Part shown: positions 23,012 to 31,362 of the stretch, piece by piece
Layout: each line of letters begins with the position of its first letter
Numbering within the stretch: position 1 is the stretch's first letter
Assembly: GCA_945917985.1 (NCBI GenBank)
Contig: CAMEIH010000001.1
Location: 1 to 43,983, forward strand
Direction of reading: 5' to 3'
Origin: an uncultured Clostridium sp.
GTDB lineage: Bacteria > Bacillota > Clostridia > Lachnospirales > Lachnospiraceae
DNA length: 43,983 nucleotides
Position numbers and translations under genes: made by a program
Notes under the pieces: model-generated
Database searches by the model: none
What the model was told of the DNA's origin: nothing
Seen by the model: only the letters and a program-made list of their open reading frames with translations

Positions 23012-24562
23012 TTACTTTAGCAATGCAAGAACTCCCGCATTGCTTTGGTTTGCCTGCGCCATCATGGCGTATCCCACCTGTTCCAAAATACTATCCTTAG
23101 AGTATTTCACCATTTCCTCTGCCATATCAGTATCCCGGATTTGGGATTCTGCCGCAGTTGTGTTCTCCACAATATTTTCTTCGTTTGCAATGGTGTGCTC
23201 CAAACGATTCTGCTGCGCTCCTATTTTAGCACGATTGGCTGAGACCTTTTGCAAAGCTCCTTTTACAGAATCCATGGCACATTCTGCACCTGCTACTGTT
23301 GAAACATTCAGCTTGCGAATGCCTAAGATATCCGTATCCATCGCATCAATCGTAACGTACATTCCAACGCCTGATTCACTGCCGGATTGAATCCAGACAT
23401 TTAATGTTTCTGTCTGATTCGGAGTAACTATCTTTCCTTCCTGCACCCCCGCAAGTGCTATATAGCGCTTAATAGGATCTTCCACACTATCATTGTAAGG
23501 AAATGATATACTCCATAATTTTGTATCTACAAACGTTTCATCAAATTGATCCTTTAGTAATTGAGTGGCAGTAGACGCCGCCATTCCAGCCTGATTGCTT
23601 ATCGCAGAACTCAAGTCGCCCAATGAAGCATACTCAGTATAGTATCTGGCAGCTAATTGTGCCAAATTATTTATTTGGGAGGGGAGCGGAAGACCCTTTC
23701 CCACTCCAAAGCCAGCATTATTTTCCTCTCTACCAAATTCAGTCATAGCTGTATTATAATCAGTATACCGGTTTGCACCCAGATTAGTAATATGATCCCG
23801 GATCAATTTACTCATAGAATTAATCTGATCCTGTGTATACCTTTGACTACCGTCGCTACCGTACCCTTGACCGGTCATATAGTCCTTAATATTTTCCGCC
23901 ATTTGTTGGAAAGTTCTCGTAACTTCTGTTATTTTAGAGGTATCCTTATAAATCTCTCCATAATGATACCACAAATATTCTGTACTATATGCAGATGCCA
24001 GACGTTTTATGGTATCCAGTGTAATGGTTTGACCATCAATTTCAACATCCTTTGTACCAACAGAAAAATTACCGCTCTTCAGTTCCTGAATCGCCTGTTC
24101 ACGTGTCATACCTGCCGCAGTGTTCACATCCGTACCATCTGTTGCCTGTGTAAATAATCTTCTCTCATTGAATGTTGTAGTCTCCCCAATCCTGTCAATC
24201 TCCTGCAGAATCTGGCTGACTTCTTCCTGAATATACTGTCTGTCTTCATCGCTGTTCGTACCATTCGCCGACTTCACAGAAAGCTCTGTAATACGATGTA
24301 ACATGTCATTTACTTCTGCCAGTGCCCCGTCTGCCACCTGACAAAGAGAGACTCCATCCTGAGTGTTCTCTACACCCTGTTTCAGACCTCGTATCTGCCT
24401 GCGCATTTTTTCCGAAATAGCTAAGCCTGCAGCGTCATCCGCAGCCCTGTTAATTTTATATCCTGATGACAGTTTTTCCGTTGATTTTACCTTGCTTTTT
24501 GAATTGATTCCAAACTGTCTCTGTGCATTTATAGCCGTAAGATTATGTGCAACAATATTCAT
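23012..24562 (-). CDS. Flagellin
   Basis: A 516-residue flagellar filament protein. The N-terminal D0/D1 helices are canonical (MNIVAHNLTAINAQRQFGIN, then SSGYKINRAADDAAGLAISE, RQIRGLKQG, QVADGALAEVNDMLHRITEL). So is the C-terminal pair (ENIVENTTAAESQIRDTDMA and the final LEQVGYAMMAQANQSNAGVL). The middle (about 150-430) is a variable D2/D3 region with Tyr- and Thr-rich stretches. The start is ATG 24562 with GAGGA 7 bases upstream; earlier in-frame codons lack a site. It is monocistronic with a sigma-28-like promoter and a strong terminator. No other flagellar gene is in the window. Confidence 0.95.
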   Translation of the reverse strand: MNIVAHNLTAINAQRQFGINSKSKVKSTEKLSSGYKINRAADDAAGLAISEKMRRQIRGLKQGVENTQDGVSLCQVADGALAEVNDMLHRITELSVKSANGTNSDEDRQYIQEEVSQILQEIDRIGETTTFNERRLFTQATDGTDVNTAAGMTREQAIQELKSGNFSVGTKDVEIDGQTITLDTIKRLASAYSTEYLWYHYGEIYKDTSKITEVTRTFQQMAENIKDYMTGQGYGSDGSQRYTQDQINSMSKLIRDHITNLGANRYTDYNTAMTEFGREENNAGFGVGKGLPLPSQINNLAQLAARYYTEYASLGDLSSAISNQAGMAASTATQLLKDQFDETFVDTKLWSISFPYNDSVEDPIKRYIALAGVQEGKIVTPNQTETLNVWIQSGSESGVGMYVTIDAMDTDILGIRKLNVSTVAGAECAMDSVKGALQKVSANRAKIGAQQNRLEHTIANEENIVENTTAAESQIRDTDMAEEMVKYSKDSILEQVGYAMMAQANQSNAGVLALLK

Positions 24563-24601
24563 GGTCATTCCTCGTAGCATACACTATTGTTTCATTTTAT
24601 T

Positions 24602-24629
24602 TTATCGGTCTTATGCTTTTGATTATTTA
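24602..24629 (-). promoter_or_regulatory. Sigma-28 (SigD/FliA)-like promoter of flagellin
   Basis: On the minus strand TAAA (24626-24629) and CCGATAA (24602-24608) match the sigma-28 elements. Spacing is about one base longer than the Bacillus consensus. It lies 40 bases before the start codon. The rest of the 24563-24862 gap shows nothing else. Confidence 0.65.
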
Positions 24630-24862
24630 GAGCAGAAATCCTCATTCTCAAAAAATCTAAAAATAAAACAAATATGTCCGGAAATCACATAAATACCTTG
24701 TTTCTATAAATAACCAACTTATTCGAACTCCCTAACTCAATCTGTATCTTAAACATTTTTGTTAGGGCGTTCTGTTGCGATTTGACTCCATTTGGTTTCA
24801 ACTACACCAGTCACATGTGCTGTATGAGCTAATGTTATCAAGTTGTTATCTGTATTGTGTTA

Positions 24863-25144
24863 TCACATATTAAATAAATCTGCATGTGTTCCTGTATCGA
24901 CCAAGGTCAATGTCAGAATACCATCTTCTTTTAAATATATAAGTAGCCAATCCGGTTGAATGTGGCACTCTCTAAATCCTTGGTATTTTCCTTTTAATTC
25001 ATGGTCTCTATACTTTTCTTCTAAAGGAATATTATTCTGAAGCATAGTGACGATATCCTCTAAAAGAGATATATCAAGGCCTCTCTTCCTGGCTAACTTC
25101 AAGCTTTTCTTAAATTTGCCAGTAAGTATCAATTCATACCGCAT
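24863..25144 (-). CDS. YafQ-family mRNA interferase toxin
   Basis: A 93-residue RelE-superfamily toxin of the YafQ type, which cleaves mRNA at the ribosome. Motifs are FKKSLKLARKRG near the N-terminus, ELKGKYQGFRECHIQPDWLLIY in the middle (with the His and Asp/Trp typical of YafQ), and a final LVDTGTHADLF. The ATG at 25144 shares its A with the antitoxin stop (TGATG), so the two are translationally coupled. Normal length and intact motifs suggest it is functional. Confidence 0.9.
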   Translation of the reverse strand: MRYELILTGKFKKSLKLARKRGLDISLLEDIVTMLQNNIPLEEKYRDHELKGKYQGFRECHIQPDWLLIYLKEDGILTLTLVDTGTHADLFNM

Positions 25145-25413
25145 CAATCAAGGTCCTCCATGGCATCAGAAAAGCTACTGTATCTCTTAGCATTAGGATC
25201 TTTGCTGATTCTTTTCGCTTCTTCCATAGCCTCAATGACCTCAGGTTTATATTGTGGGACTGCTACATCAAATGGAAGACCTCCTCGCATAACACACTGT
25301 CTAAGGAATATATTCATTGCACTGGACATATCCATTCCTAACTGCGAAAAAAGCTCTGTAGCCTGCTTTTTTAAATTTTCATCAATTCTTACCTGCGTAG
25401 GTACTGTAGCCAT
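25144..25413 (-). CDS. RelB/DinJ-family antitoxin
   Basis: An 89-residue antitoxin. The N-terminal ribbon-helix-helix (TVPTQVRIDENLKKQATELF and GMDMSSAMNIFLRQCV) binds DNA for autoregulation. The C-terminal acidic tail should wrap the YafQ-type toxin encoded next. The start at 25413 has GGGAGGTG about 5 bases upstream; an upstream in-frame ATG lacks one. The operon has a consensus promoter with overlapping palindrome. Confidence 0.9.
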   Translation of the reverse strand: MATVPTQVRIDENLKKQATELFSQLGMDMSSAMNIFLRQCVMRGGLPFDVAVPQYKPEVIEAMEEAKRISKDPNAKRYSSFSDAMEDLD

Positions 25414-25465
25414 ATGAACACCTCCCATATAACATATTTGCCTATAGTATATACTCATTTCTTAA

Positions 25466-25480
25466 TTCATATTATATGAA
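25466..25480. promoter_or_regulatory. Candidate operator of the toxin-antitoxin operon
   Basis: A perfect palindrome TTCATAT-T-ATATGAA covers the -10 box of the operon promoter. A second palindrome AGTATATACT lies at 25446-25455. Both suit binding by the ribbon-helix-helix antitoxin. Confidence 0.5.
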
Positions 25481-25499
25481 GAAAAACATTTCTTGTCAA
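25471..25499 (-). promoter_or_regulatory. Consensus sigma-A promoter of the toxin-antitoxin operon
   Basis: On the minus strand a perfect TTGACA (25494-25499) is exactly 17 bases from a perfect TATAAT (25471-25476), about 58 bases before the antitoxin start. Confidence 0.85.
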
Positions 25500-25637
25500 C
25501 GTTTAGGTTTACATTGTATTTTAAATGTATCGTTTTATCATAACCATCAATTTGATACCATTTACGTACACTCCGACGATTGCCCCATTTTACACCCTTA
25601 AATACGAATAAATCCCCTCCTCTATCTGAGCTTTACT

Positions 25638-25754
25638 TTAGACATCATCCAAGACAATTCCCGTGTCAGCTATTTCTGCTCTATAATCACATTTTTTCAT
25701 TTCATCTAACCAATGTTTTTTGTTCTCTGATGTAAAGTACTCAATTATTTTCAT
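25638..25754 (-). pseudogene. Truncated GNAT-family acetyltransferase start
   Basis: A 38-codon frame with a proper AAGGAGA site and ATG. Its first 23 residues (MKIIEYFTSENKKHWLDEMK onward) match, from memory, the N-terminus of a clostridial GNAT acetyltransferase family of about 180 residues. Sequence after residue 23 is unrelated and the frame stops. The acetyl-CoA-binding part is missing, so this is a remnant left by a deletion. Confidence 0.5.
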
Positions 25755-25918
25755 CTTTTTGATTTCTCCTTGTTTTGGTATCCTTCCATGTTTTCACTTG
25801 AGCCATTAGGTCATCAATTATCCCCTGCATGCATTGTCAGAAGAAATGAAGAAACGAGGTCTGCTTTAATTCCATTTTCTAGCGGCAACAGACCATACAA
25901 GTAAGAGACAGATAAAGG

Positions 25919-25974
25919 AAAAAGACCTTACCCAAATTCCTTTCCAGTTTGGAAAAGAACTTCAGTAAGGTCTT
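25919..25974 (-). terminator. Probable terminator downstream of the histidine kinase
   Basis: Outer arms AAGACCTTAC (25922-25931) and GTAAGGTCTT (25965-25974) enclose a smaller TTTCCA/TGGAAA hairpin. A T run follows on the minus strand, 133 bases after the kinase stop. Confidence 0.6.
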
Positions 25975-26106
25975 CTTTATAATATAATTAATATAATATT
26001 TCACTTAACACATTTGCGTTAGATTCTGTTGCCAAATCGTTGCCAAAACTTAACACTTTTTGTTTGGAATAGGTGTAAATAAAGGCTCAATTTTCACAAA
26101 TGGTTA

Positions 26107-28392
26107 TTAAAACTCAATGATCACCTTATACAGATCCCCGTCGATCTCCACCTTCAGCTTTCCGCCCTGAAGCTCCGTAAAACTTCTGGCGATGGCGAGG
26201 CCAAGACCGCTTCCTTCCGTATTTCTTGAGCTGTCACCCCTGACAAAACGCTCTGTCAACTCATCGGGATTGACGTTCAGCTCATAGGCTGACATGTTCT
26301 TCATTTCAAAGTGAAAGCCTGTTTCCGTCTTTTCTCCCACCACATACACTCTGGTATGGGGCATGGCGTATTTAATGGCATTGGTGTAAAGATTTTCAAA
26401 TACCCGGTAGGTTTTCTGACTGTCCAGTTTCAGGATCACTTTCTCCTCCGGCATGGAAAACCGGAAGATCAGATCAGCCTCCTCCACTTTATCCTCGTAT
26501 TCCAGATACACCTGTCGGATCAGATTGCAGATGTCCACATCCACCGGATTTAAGGTCACATTGCCGCTGCTGGCCTTGCTGACCTCAAACAGATCCTCTA
26601 TCAGAAACCGCAGTCTGGCAGTCTTTTTCTTTAACACCCCAAGATATTCCTCTCTTTTCTCTGGCGAAAGATCTTTTTCCTCAAGAAGCTCCACATAGGT
26701 AGTGATGGCCGTCAGCGGTGTTTTCAGATCATGGGAGACGTTGGTGATCAGCTCCGTCTTCATCCGCTGGCTCCTGACCTCTTCCTCCACCGCCTTTTTG
26801 AATCCTGTCTGGATGGAAGCAAGCTCCTTCTTATAGGATTCGAATACTCCGAAATCCTCCTCAAGGGAAGTATTCAGATTGCCCCCGGCAATGGATCTGG
26901 TTGCTGTGAGAACTTTCCTGTACTGTTCCTGAATTTTCTGCACATATTTCTTCAGTCCAAAGTAAAGCACCACCGAATACACGAAAAGGGCAAACCAGCC
27001 GAACATCCAGAGAACACAGGCAATTGCCAGAATAACGAAGTTTAACACTACTAACTTAAGGATCGTCTTATTCGCTTTTTCTCCCAGATCCACATGGAGA
27101 ATCTCCTCCTTCAGTTTCTCAGTGTTTCTCTTCGCAAAGCCACAGATGCCCCGCCAGCATTTCACGATCAGGCTTCTCTCAAGAACAAACTCCTTCACCC
27201 CAAGGCTGACCACTTCTCCCAGTGAATTGGAAAGGTAAAACCATACGCCAAACAAAAAACTGAGAGAGACGAGATTGACCATAAAGGTAAGAACCGGATA
27301 AAACTGCCACGGCAACATGGTCAGATACTCCCGGTAAAAATCTTCAAAATAACCTCTTTTTGTGCTGTTCACCAGATATACTGTCAATTCCGATGCATAG
27401 AAAAACCAGAAAAGGCCTGCTAACAAGGAAAACTCTAAATACAGATGAGCTCCCTTTCCCTGATGAAGGGTATACCCTTTTATGAGTGGCAAGAACAGCG
27501 TGAGAACCAAAAGAACGAGCAGGATCACTCTGAAAACCTGAGGGGTACCTGCCTGATAATAGGCGTACCAATAGTAATACTGATCGCCTTCTCTTATTTT
27601 AGACATCGCCTCCTTCTGTTCCGTGGTCAGAGCGTAACAGACGGTCACATTCTTTGGTCCTGATATGGTATATCTGACACGATAGGAGTCTGTATCATCA
27701 CTGTAGAAAGCAGAAACAATATTTCCGGAAGCATCTGATCCGATTCCGATTGTGTCCATGAAATCATTGCGCAGAGAATATCCTTTCATGATACTTTGGA
27801 CTCTCTTTAGAAGGCTTTCTGCGCCTTCGCCCTTGACTGACACATCTTTCAGGAAACCGGCACTGTCATAGGTCAACTTAATATAATAGGGATATTTCTC
27901 ATTCAGAGCATCATCCGCGTCCTCTGTTCCCAGCCTGCCAAGCTCACTCTGCGTATTTTTTACTTGTCTGCCCGTAACCGAGTCGATCATACAATAATCA
28001 AGATTCTGAAAAAGGCTTTCCTTCAGATTCTGCTGCCAGAAACCAAGGATATCATCCATGACTCTTCTTGCCTGTTCTTCACAGTTCTCTCCACTGATAT
28101 CCGCATACTCCGCATCCCCGCTGTCGTAATCTTCCTTCTCTATGGAAAGGAACAAATCACTGTACAGAAGATTTTCTCCGGCGGAGATCTCCGCAAGCTC
28201 TTTATACAGCACAAAATTTGCCTCATAAAGCTGTTCAAGAAAACCGTCTGCCTGCAGAATATTCTCCTCATACCGTGACGCTCTTTCGTCAAATGCAGAA
28301 TAAAATGCCATAAAAATAACTGCGGCAAGGATAATCAGCATCCCTGCAATCACCAAACTGAACTTTTTACTGTTTTTCGATTTTATATCCAA
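26107..28392 (-). CDS. Membrane sensor histidine kinase
   Basis: A 761-residue kinase. One N-terminal transmembrane helix (about 12-31) and a 250-residue extracytoplasmic domain come first. Four to five further helices follow between about 284 and 480, then a linker. The HisKA domain carries the phospho-acceptor His in NVSHDLKTPLTAI (H554). The ATPase domain has an N-box (YTNAIKY), and GSGLGLAIARSF near the end. The multi-helix second membrane block is unusual for a classical two-helix sensor. The start is TTG at 28392 inside the end of the response-regulator gene, with AAGGTGG upstream; overlap is 26 bases. It should phosphorylate the regulator encoded just upstream. The stimulus is unknown; neighbours suggest envelope lipids. 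Confidence 0.85.
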   Translation of the reverse strand: MDIKSKNSKKFSLVIAGMLIILAAVIFMAFYSAFDERASRYEENILQADGFLEQLYEANFVLYKELAEISAGENLLYSDLFLSIEKEDYDSGDAEYADISGENCEEQARRVMDDILGFWQQNLKESLFQNLDYCMIDSVTGRQVKNTQSELGRLGTEDADDALNEKYPYYIKLTYDSAGFLKDVSVKGEGAESLLKRVQSIMKGYSLRNDFMDTIGIGSDASGNIVSAFYSDDTDSYRVRYTISGPKNVTVCYALTTEQKEAMSKIREGDQYYYWYAYYQAGTPQVFRVILLVLLVLTLFLPLIKGYTLHQGKGAHLYLEFSLLAGLFWFFYASELTVYLVNSTKRGYFEDFYREYLTMLPWQFYPVLTFMVNLVSLSFLFGVWFYLSNSLGEVVSLGVKEFVLERSLIVKCWRGICGFAKRNTEKLKEEILHVDLGEKANKTILKLVVLNFVILAIACVLWMFGWFALFVYSVVLYFGLKKYVQKIQEQYRKVLTATRSIAGGNLNTSLEEDFGVFESYKKELASIQTGFKKAVEEEVRSQRMKTELITNVSHDLKTPLTAITTYVELLEEKDLSPEKREEYLGVLKKKTARLRFLIEDLFEVSKASSGNVTLNPVDVDICNLIRQVYLEYEDKVEEADLIFRFSMPEEKVILKLDSQKTYRVFENLYTNAIKYAMPHTRVYVVGEKTETGFHFEMKNMSAYELNVNPDELTERFVRGDSSRNTEGSGLGLAIARSFTELQGGKLKVEIDGDLYKVIIEF

Positions 28393-29089
28393 CGCCCCAC
28401 ACCACCTTTAAATATTTTGGTTCCCGGGGATTTAACTCAATCTTTTCCCGGATTTTCCTGATATGTACCATGATTGTATCTGTATTGATCGCCTGCTCAT
28501 TCCAGACCCTCTCATAAATTTCCTCCGCCGAAAACACCCTGCCCGGATTCTTCATCAGAAGAAGCAGTATTTTAAATTCAAGTGGTGTCAGCTTTACCGG
28601 TTTTCCGTCCACGCAAACCTCCACCGTCTCCTCATTTAATTCCAGTCCGCCGATCACATGAACCTTGTCATTGTTCTGCTGCTCGCCCACTGCTTTCAAA
28701 AATTTTCCGTATCTGCGAAGATGGGAATTTACCCTGGCAAGCAGCTCCATAGTGGTAAAGGGCTTCGTCACATAATCATCTGCGCCCATATTAAGACCCA
28801 TAATCTTATCCACTTCCTCCGATTTGGCAGAAAGCATGATCACCGGAAATTCATATCCCTTTTCTCTCACCTTCATCACCATGGTGATGCCATCCATTCT
28901 CGGCATCATCACATCCACGATTGCCAGATGGATTTCCTTTCCTTCCTGTGCCTGCTTGCAGATACAGGCAAGTCCATCCACACCGTCCTTCGCCTGCAGC
29001 ACCTCATAACCCTGATTCTTTAAGTAAATTTCAATTCCTTCCCTGATTTCCTTGTCGTCCTCTACGATCAAAATCCGATATGTCTCCAT
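28367..29089 (-). CDS. OmpR/PhoB-family response regulator
   Basis: A 240-residue two-component regulator. The receiver domain has the acidic pocket ILIVEDDKE, the phospho-acceptor Asp in IVDVMMPRMDG, and the switch Ser/Lys segments MLSAKSEE and YVTKPF. A winged-helix DNA-binding domain (about 135-238) ends in HIRKIREKIELNPREPKYLK and the usual RGVGYK-like VWGVGYKIE. GGGAGAG precedes the ATG. It lies 49 bases after the glycosyltransferase gene, so dedA, the glycosyltransferase and the two-component genes probably share a transcript. Confidence 0.9.
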   Translation of the reverse strand: METYRILIVEDDKEIREGIEIYLKNQGYEVLQAKDGVDGLACICKQAQEGKEIHLAIVDVMMPRMDGITMVMKVREKGYEFPVIMLSAKSEEVDKIMGLNMGADDYVTKPFTTMELLARVNSHLRRYGKFLKAVGEQQNNDKVHVIGGLELNEETVEVCVDGKPVKLTPLEFKILLLLMKNPGRVFSAEEIYERVWNEQAINTDTIMVHIRKIREKIELNPREPKYLKVVWGVGYKIEKQ

Positions 29090-29138
29090 CTCTTATCTCT
29101 CCCTTATGTTTCCCATCACATTCAGCCGGGCATAATGC

Positions 29139-30347
29139 TCACATATGCATTGCCGAACTAAAGTATACCACATCCCCTCTCTTCCTGAAATGTCTCTCTT
29201 CCTCCTTCCGGGCTCTGCGCCTGATGGCTTCCATGTAAATTTTTTCAGCCTTTGCGGCGATCAGATCACTGTGATAATTCTGCGCCGTTACTTTTGCACC
29301 CTCTCTCAGAGTCTGAAGTTCTTTCTTTTCCAGAATATCCATCAGCTTTTCTGTGAATTCTATTTCCGACACACTTGTCATATATCCGTTTTTTCCATTA
29401 ACTACAACATCTTCGATTCCTGTTGCCCTCACGGCAAGCACCGGTGTGCCTGCTGCCATTGACTCAATCAGTACGATACCCTGAGTCTCCGACCGGGAGG
29501 CAAAAAGAAACAGATCCGCCGCATGGCAGTAATTCCTGATCTCTTCGTTGGGAACTGCTCCCACAAAAGTAATTTCTTCCTGTACCCCCAGTTCCTCTGC
29601 CAGTCTTTGCAGATGTTTTCTCTCCGGTCCGTCACCCACAAGCAGCAGTTTAAAGTCACTGCCCCGCCTTTCTTTTATCAGCTTCACACTGCGGATCAGA
29701 AACTCTACATTCTTTTCCTTAGCAAGCCTTGACACACTCACAAAAAGATGCTTTCTTTCCTGCAAGTACGTCCTTCTTATCTGCGCCGCCTTTTCTTCGT
29801 CAGGCGAAAAACTGTCCATGGGAAGTCCTGTAGGCAATACGCTTACCGGCGGTTTTACAGAAATTTCTTCAAGATATTCTTTCATAAGCGGCGTAGGCGC
29901 TATCACCAGATCACAGGGTGAGGTGCAATGTCTGATATAGGACGGCATCAGCCGGGAAAGCCCGGACAGTCCCACGTAATGAAGATACTGCTCATATCTT
30001 GTGTGATAGGTAAAGACCAGCGGTACCTCATATCTTTTCGAGAGATACCTTGCTGCTTCTCCCATCATCATAGGGTGATGCACATGTATCACATCAAAAT
30101 CTTCCTCCCGGAACCGCTCTTCGATGATCGGATCCAGGCTGTTTGGCACGGAAAATCCCCCTGCCACATTCCGAAGTAAGGAACCGTATCTCACCACGTC
30201 CTTCTCTTCTTCCTGTGCATCGTAGCTTGGTGCAAATACCACCACCTCATGTCCTATTCTTCTCAGTCCTTCGGTCAGCCGTTCAACGGAAACGGGAACT
30301 CCGGCAACAAAAGGCTTATAACTGTTTGTCATCATTGCTATTTTCAT
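29139..30347 (-). CDS. GT4 glycosyltransferase, glucosyl-diacylglycerol synthase-like
   Basis: A 402-residue retaining glycosyltransferase of family GT4. The N-terminal Rossmann domain starts MKIAMMTNSYKPFVAGVPVS, continues with DVIHVHHPMMMG, and has the acceptor-side TYHTRYEQYLHYV. The C-terminal nucleotide-sugar domain has SVSRLAKEKN, LLVGDGPE and the E-x7-E motif region ASRSETQGIVLIESMAAG. This pattern resembles enzymes that glucosylate diacylglycerol for membrane glycolipids. AAAGGAGG precedes the ATG, 14 bases after dedA. Sugar and acceptor are inferred only. Confidence 0.8.
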   Translation of the reverse strand: MKIAMMTNSYKPFVAGVPVSVERLTEGLRRIGHEVVVFAPSYDAQEEEKDVVRYGSLLRNVAGGFSVPNSLDPIIEERFREEDFDVIHVHHPMMMGEAARYLSKRYEVPLVFTYHTRYEQYLHYVGLSGLSRLMPSYIRHCTSPCDLVIAPTPLMKEYLEEISVKPPVSVLPTGLPMDSFSPDEEKAAQIRRTYLQERKHLFVSVSRLAKEKNVEFLIRSVKLIKERRGSDFKLLLVGDGPERKHLQRLAEELGVQEEITFVGAVPNEEIRNYCHAADLFLFASRSETQGIVLIESMAAGTPVLAVRATGIEDVVVNGKNGYMTSVSEIEFTEKLMDILEKKELQTLREGAKVTAQNYHSDLIAAKAEKIYMEAIRRRARKEEERHFRKRGDVVYFSSAMHM

Positions 30348-30361
30348 CGTCTTCGCCTCCT

Positions 30362-30862
30362 TTACCTTAAAACAGCATCGCCGAAGAAAAAGCCGGCACC
30401 TACAAAGACCAGATTCCAGACGAATATTCCGAGCGTGGAACTCACAATATATTTGCCGAGATTCATTTTTGATACCCCTGCAGGTATGGAGACCAGCGTT
30501 CTCAACATGGGAATCAGCTTACTGACAAAAATGCCGATGCCCCCTTTTTGCCGCACCCATTTAAGCTTACTTTCTATTGCCGGGCGCTGTTTCGGATATT
30601 TCCTCAGATATTTTTCCAGAAACAATTCGCCGCCTTGATACCCCAGAAAATAAAGGATAAGACTGCCTGTCAGACCTGCTGCTATGGTGATCAGAAGCGC
30701 CAGAAAGAAATTGATATTCCCCTTTGCTGCCCATATCCCTGCAAGCGGCATGATCACGCCTGCCGGAAATCCCGGCAGATTCATATACTCCAAAAGAACA
30801 ATGATAAAAATGGCGATTCCGCCATAGCTTGCAAAATATCCTGTAATGGTTTCCACTGTCAT
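30362..30862 (-). CDS. DedA-family membrane protein
   Basis: A 166-residue DedA/SNARE-associated protein, at the short end of its family. Some members flip polyprenyl phosphate or phosphatidylethanolamine. The family Glu and Gly-Pro-like segment are seen in LLEYMNLPGFPAGVIMPLAG. An FVSKLIPMLRTLVSIPAGVS motif carries the essential Arg. A C-terminal hydrophobic segment follows. GGGAGGTC lies 7 bases before the ATG. It heads an operon with a lipid-type glycosyltransferase and a two-component system. An inverted repeat GCAGAAA/TTTCTGC (about 30900-30923) sits in its upstream region. Confidence 0.85.
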   Translation of the reverse strand: MTVETITGYFASYGGIAIFIIVLLEYMNLPGFPAGVIMPLAGIWAAKGNINFFLALLITIAAGLTGSLILYFLGYQGGELFLEKYLRKYPKQRPAIESKLKWVRQKGGIGIFVSKLIPMLRTLVSIPAGVSKMNLGKYIVSSTLGIFVWNLVFVGAGFFFGDAVLR

Positions 30863-31086
30863 AAATAAGACCTCCCTTTACTCTTTACTAACTATAACGC
30901 AGAAACCTAAACAAATTTCTGCACTAATTCCAAAGAATTTCTTAAGAAAGAGATAATTTCACATAATTTTTACATTGTTTTCACATGTTTATGATAGTTT
31001 ATTGGGAAATAAGTTTTTAAAATAAAAGAAAAGTTTCTATGATGGGTTTCAGAAACATAGTCATGTTACAGGAGGTACCATGCGAT

Positions 31087-31323
31087 ATGTTGGCTTTTTA
31101 TAAATTGTTAAATCAAAAAATGGATGCTAACCTTGCTATGTTTTGCTTTTTACTTACAAATATCATATTTTGGTTTCTTGCCGGCTCCCTCGCCGGTGCT
31201 CTGATTGCTGCGCTTTTGTTTGACAGAGAACTGATTGTTTCCTGTGCCGTTACCTTGGGAGCATGCCTTGCCCTTATTCTGGGTTATGTCAAAGGATATA
31301 TTTTTGTGATTCGGCATTCGTGA
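31087..31323 (+). CDS. Small hypothetical membrane protein
   Basis: A 78-residue protein not recognised as a family. Two hydrophobic segments are visible (about 14-36 and 44-72), the first containing FWFLAGSLAGALIAALLF. The best start is ATG 31087, because GGAGGT lies about 10 bases upstream. The frame opens at 31039 without a good site. A 7-codon out-of-frame ATG at 31080 competes with it. It is divergent from dedA. Confidence 0.5.
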   Translation: MLAFYKLLNQKMDANLAMFCFLLTNIIFWFLAGSLAGALIAALLFDRELIVSCAVTLGACLALILGYVKGYIFVIRHS

Positions 31324-31362
31324 TTCATTTGCTTTTATCATAATTCCCTATATATAGTTACC

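Larger units (their letters stand above)
25500..26106. other. Non-coding stretch with gene remnants
   Basis: About 600 bases without an intact gene. It holds a truncated acetyltransferase start (minus strand), a plus-strand scrap near 25840-25905 that reads like LSEEMKKRG of a 3-methyladenine glycosylase, and the terminator of the histidine-kinase operon. Two GTTGCCAAA direct repeats lie at 26028-26036 and 26039-26047. Confidence 0.5.

Noticed and set aside
25840..25905. Plus-strand scrap resembling the end of a 3-methyladenine DNA glycosylase (LSEEMKKRG, later TDHT)
   Set aside because: Only about nine residues match and the frame stops at once; too little to annotate as a gene remnant with confidence.
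26028..26047. Two direct repeats GTTGCCAAA considered as an attachment site
   Set aside because: Too short, no integrase or second copy elsewhere in the window was noticed.
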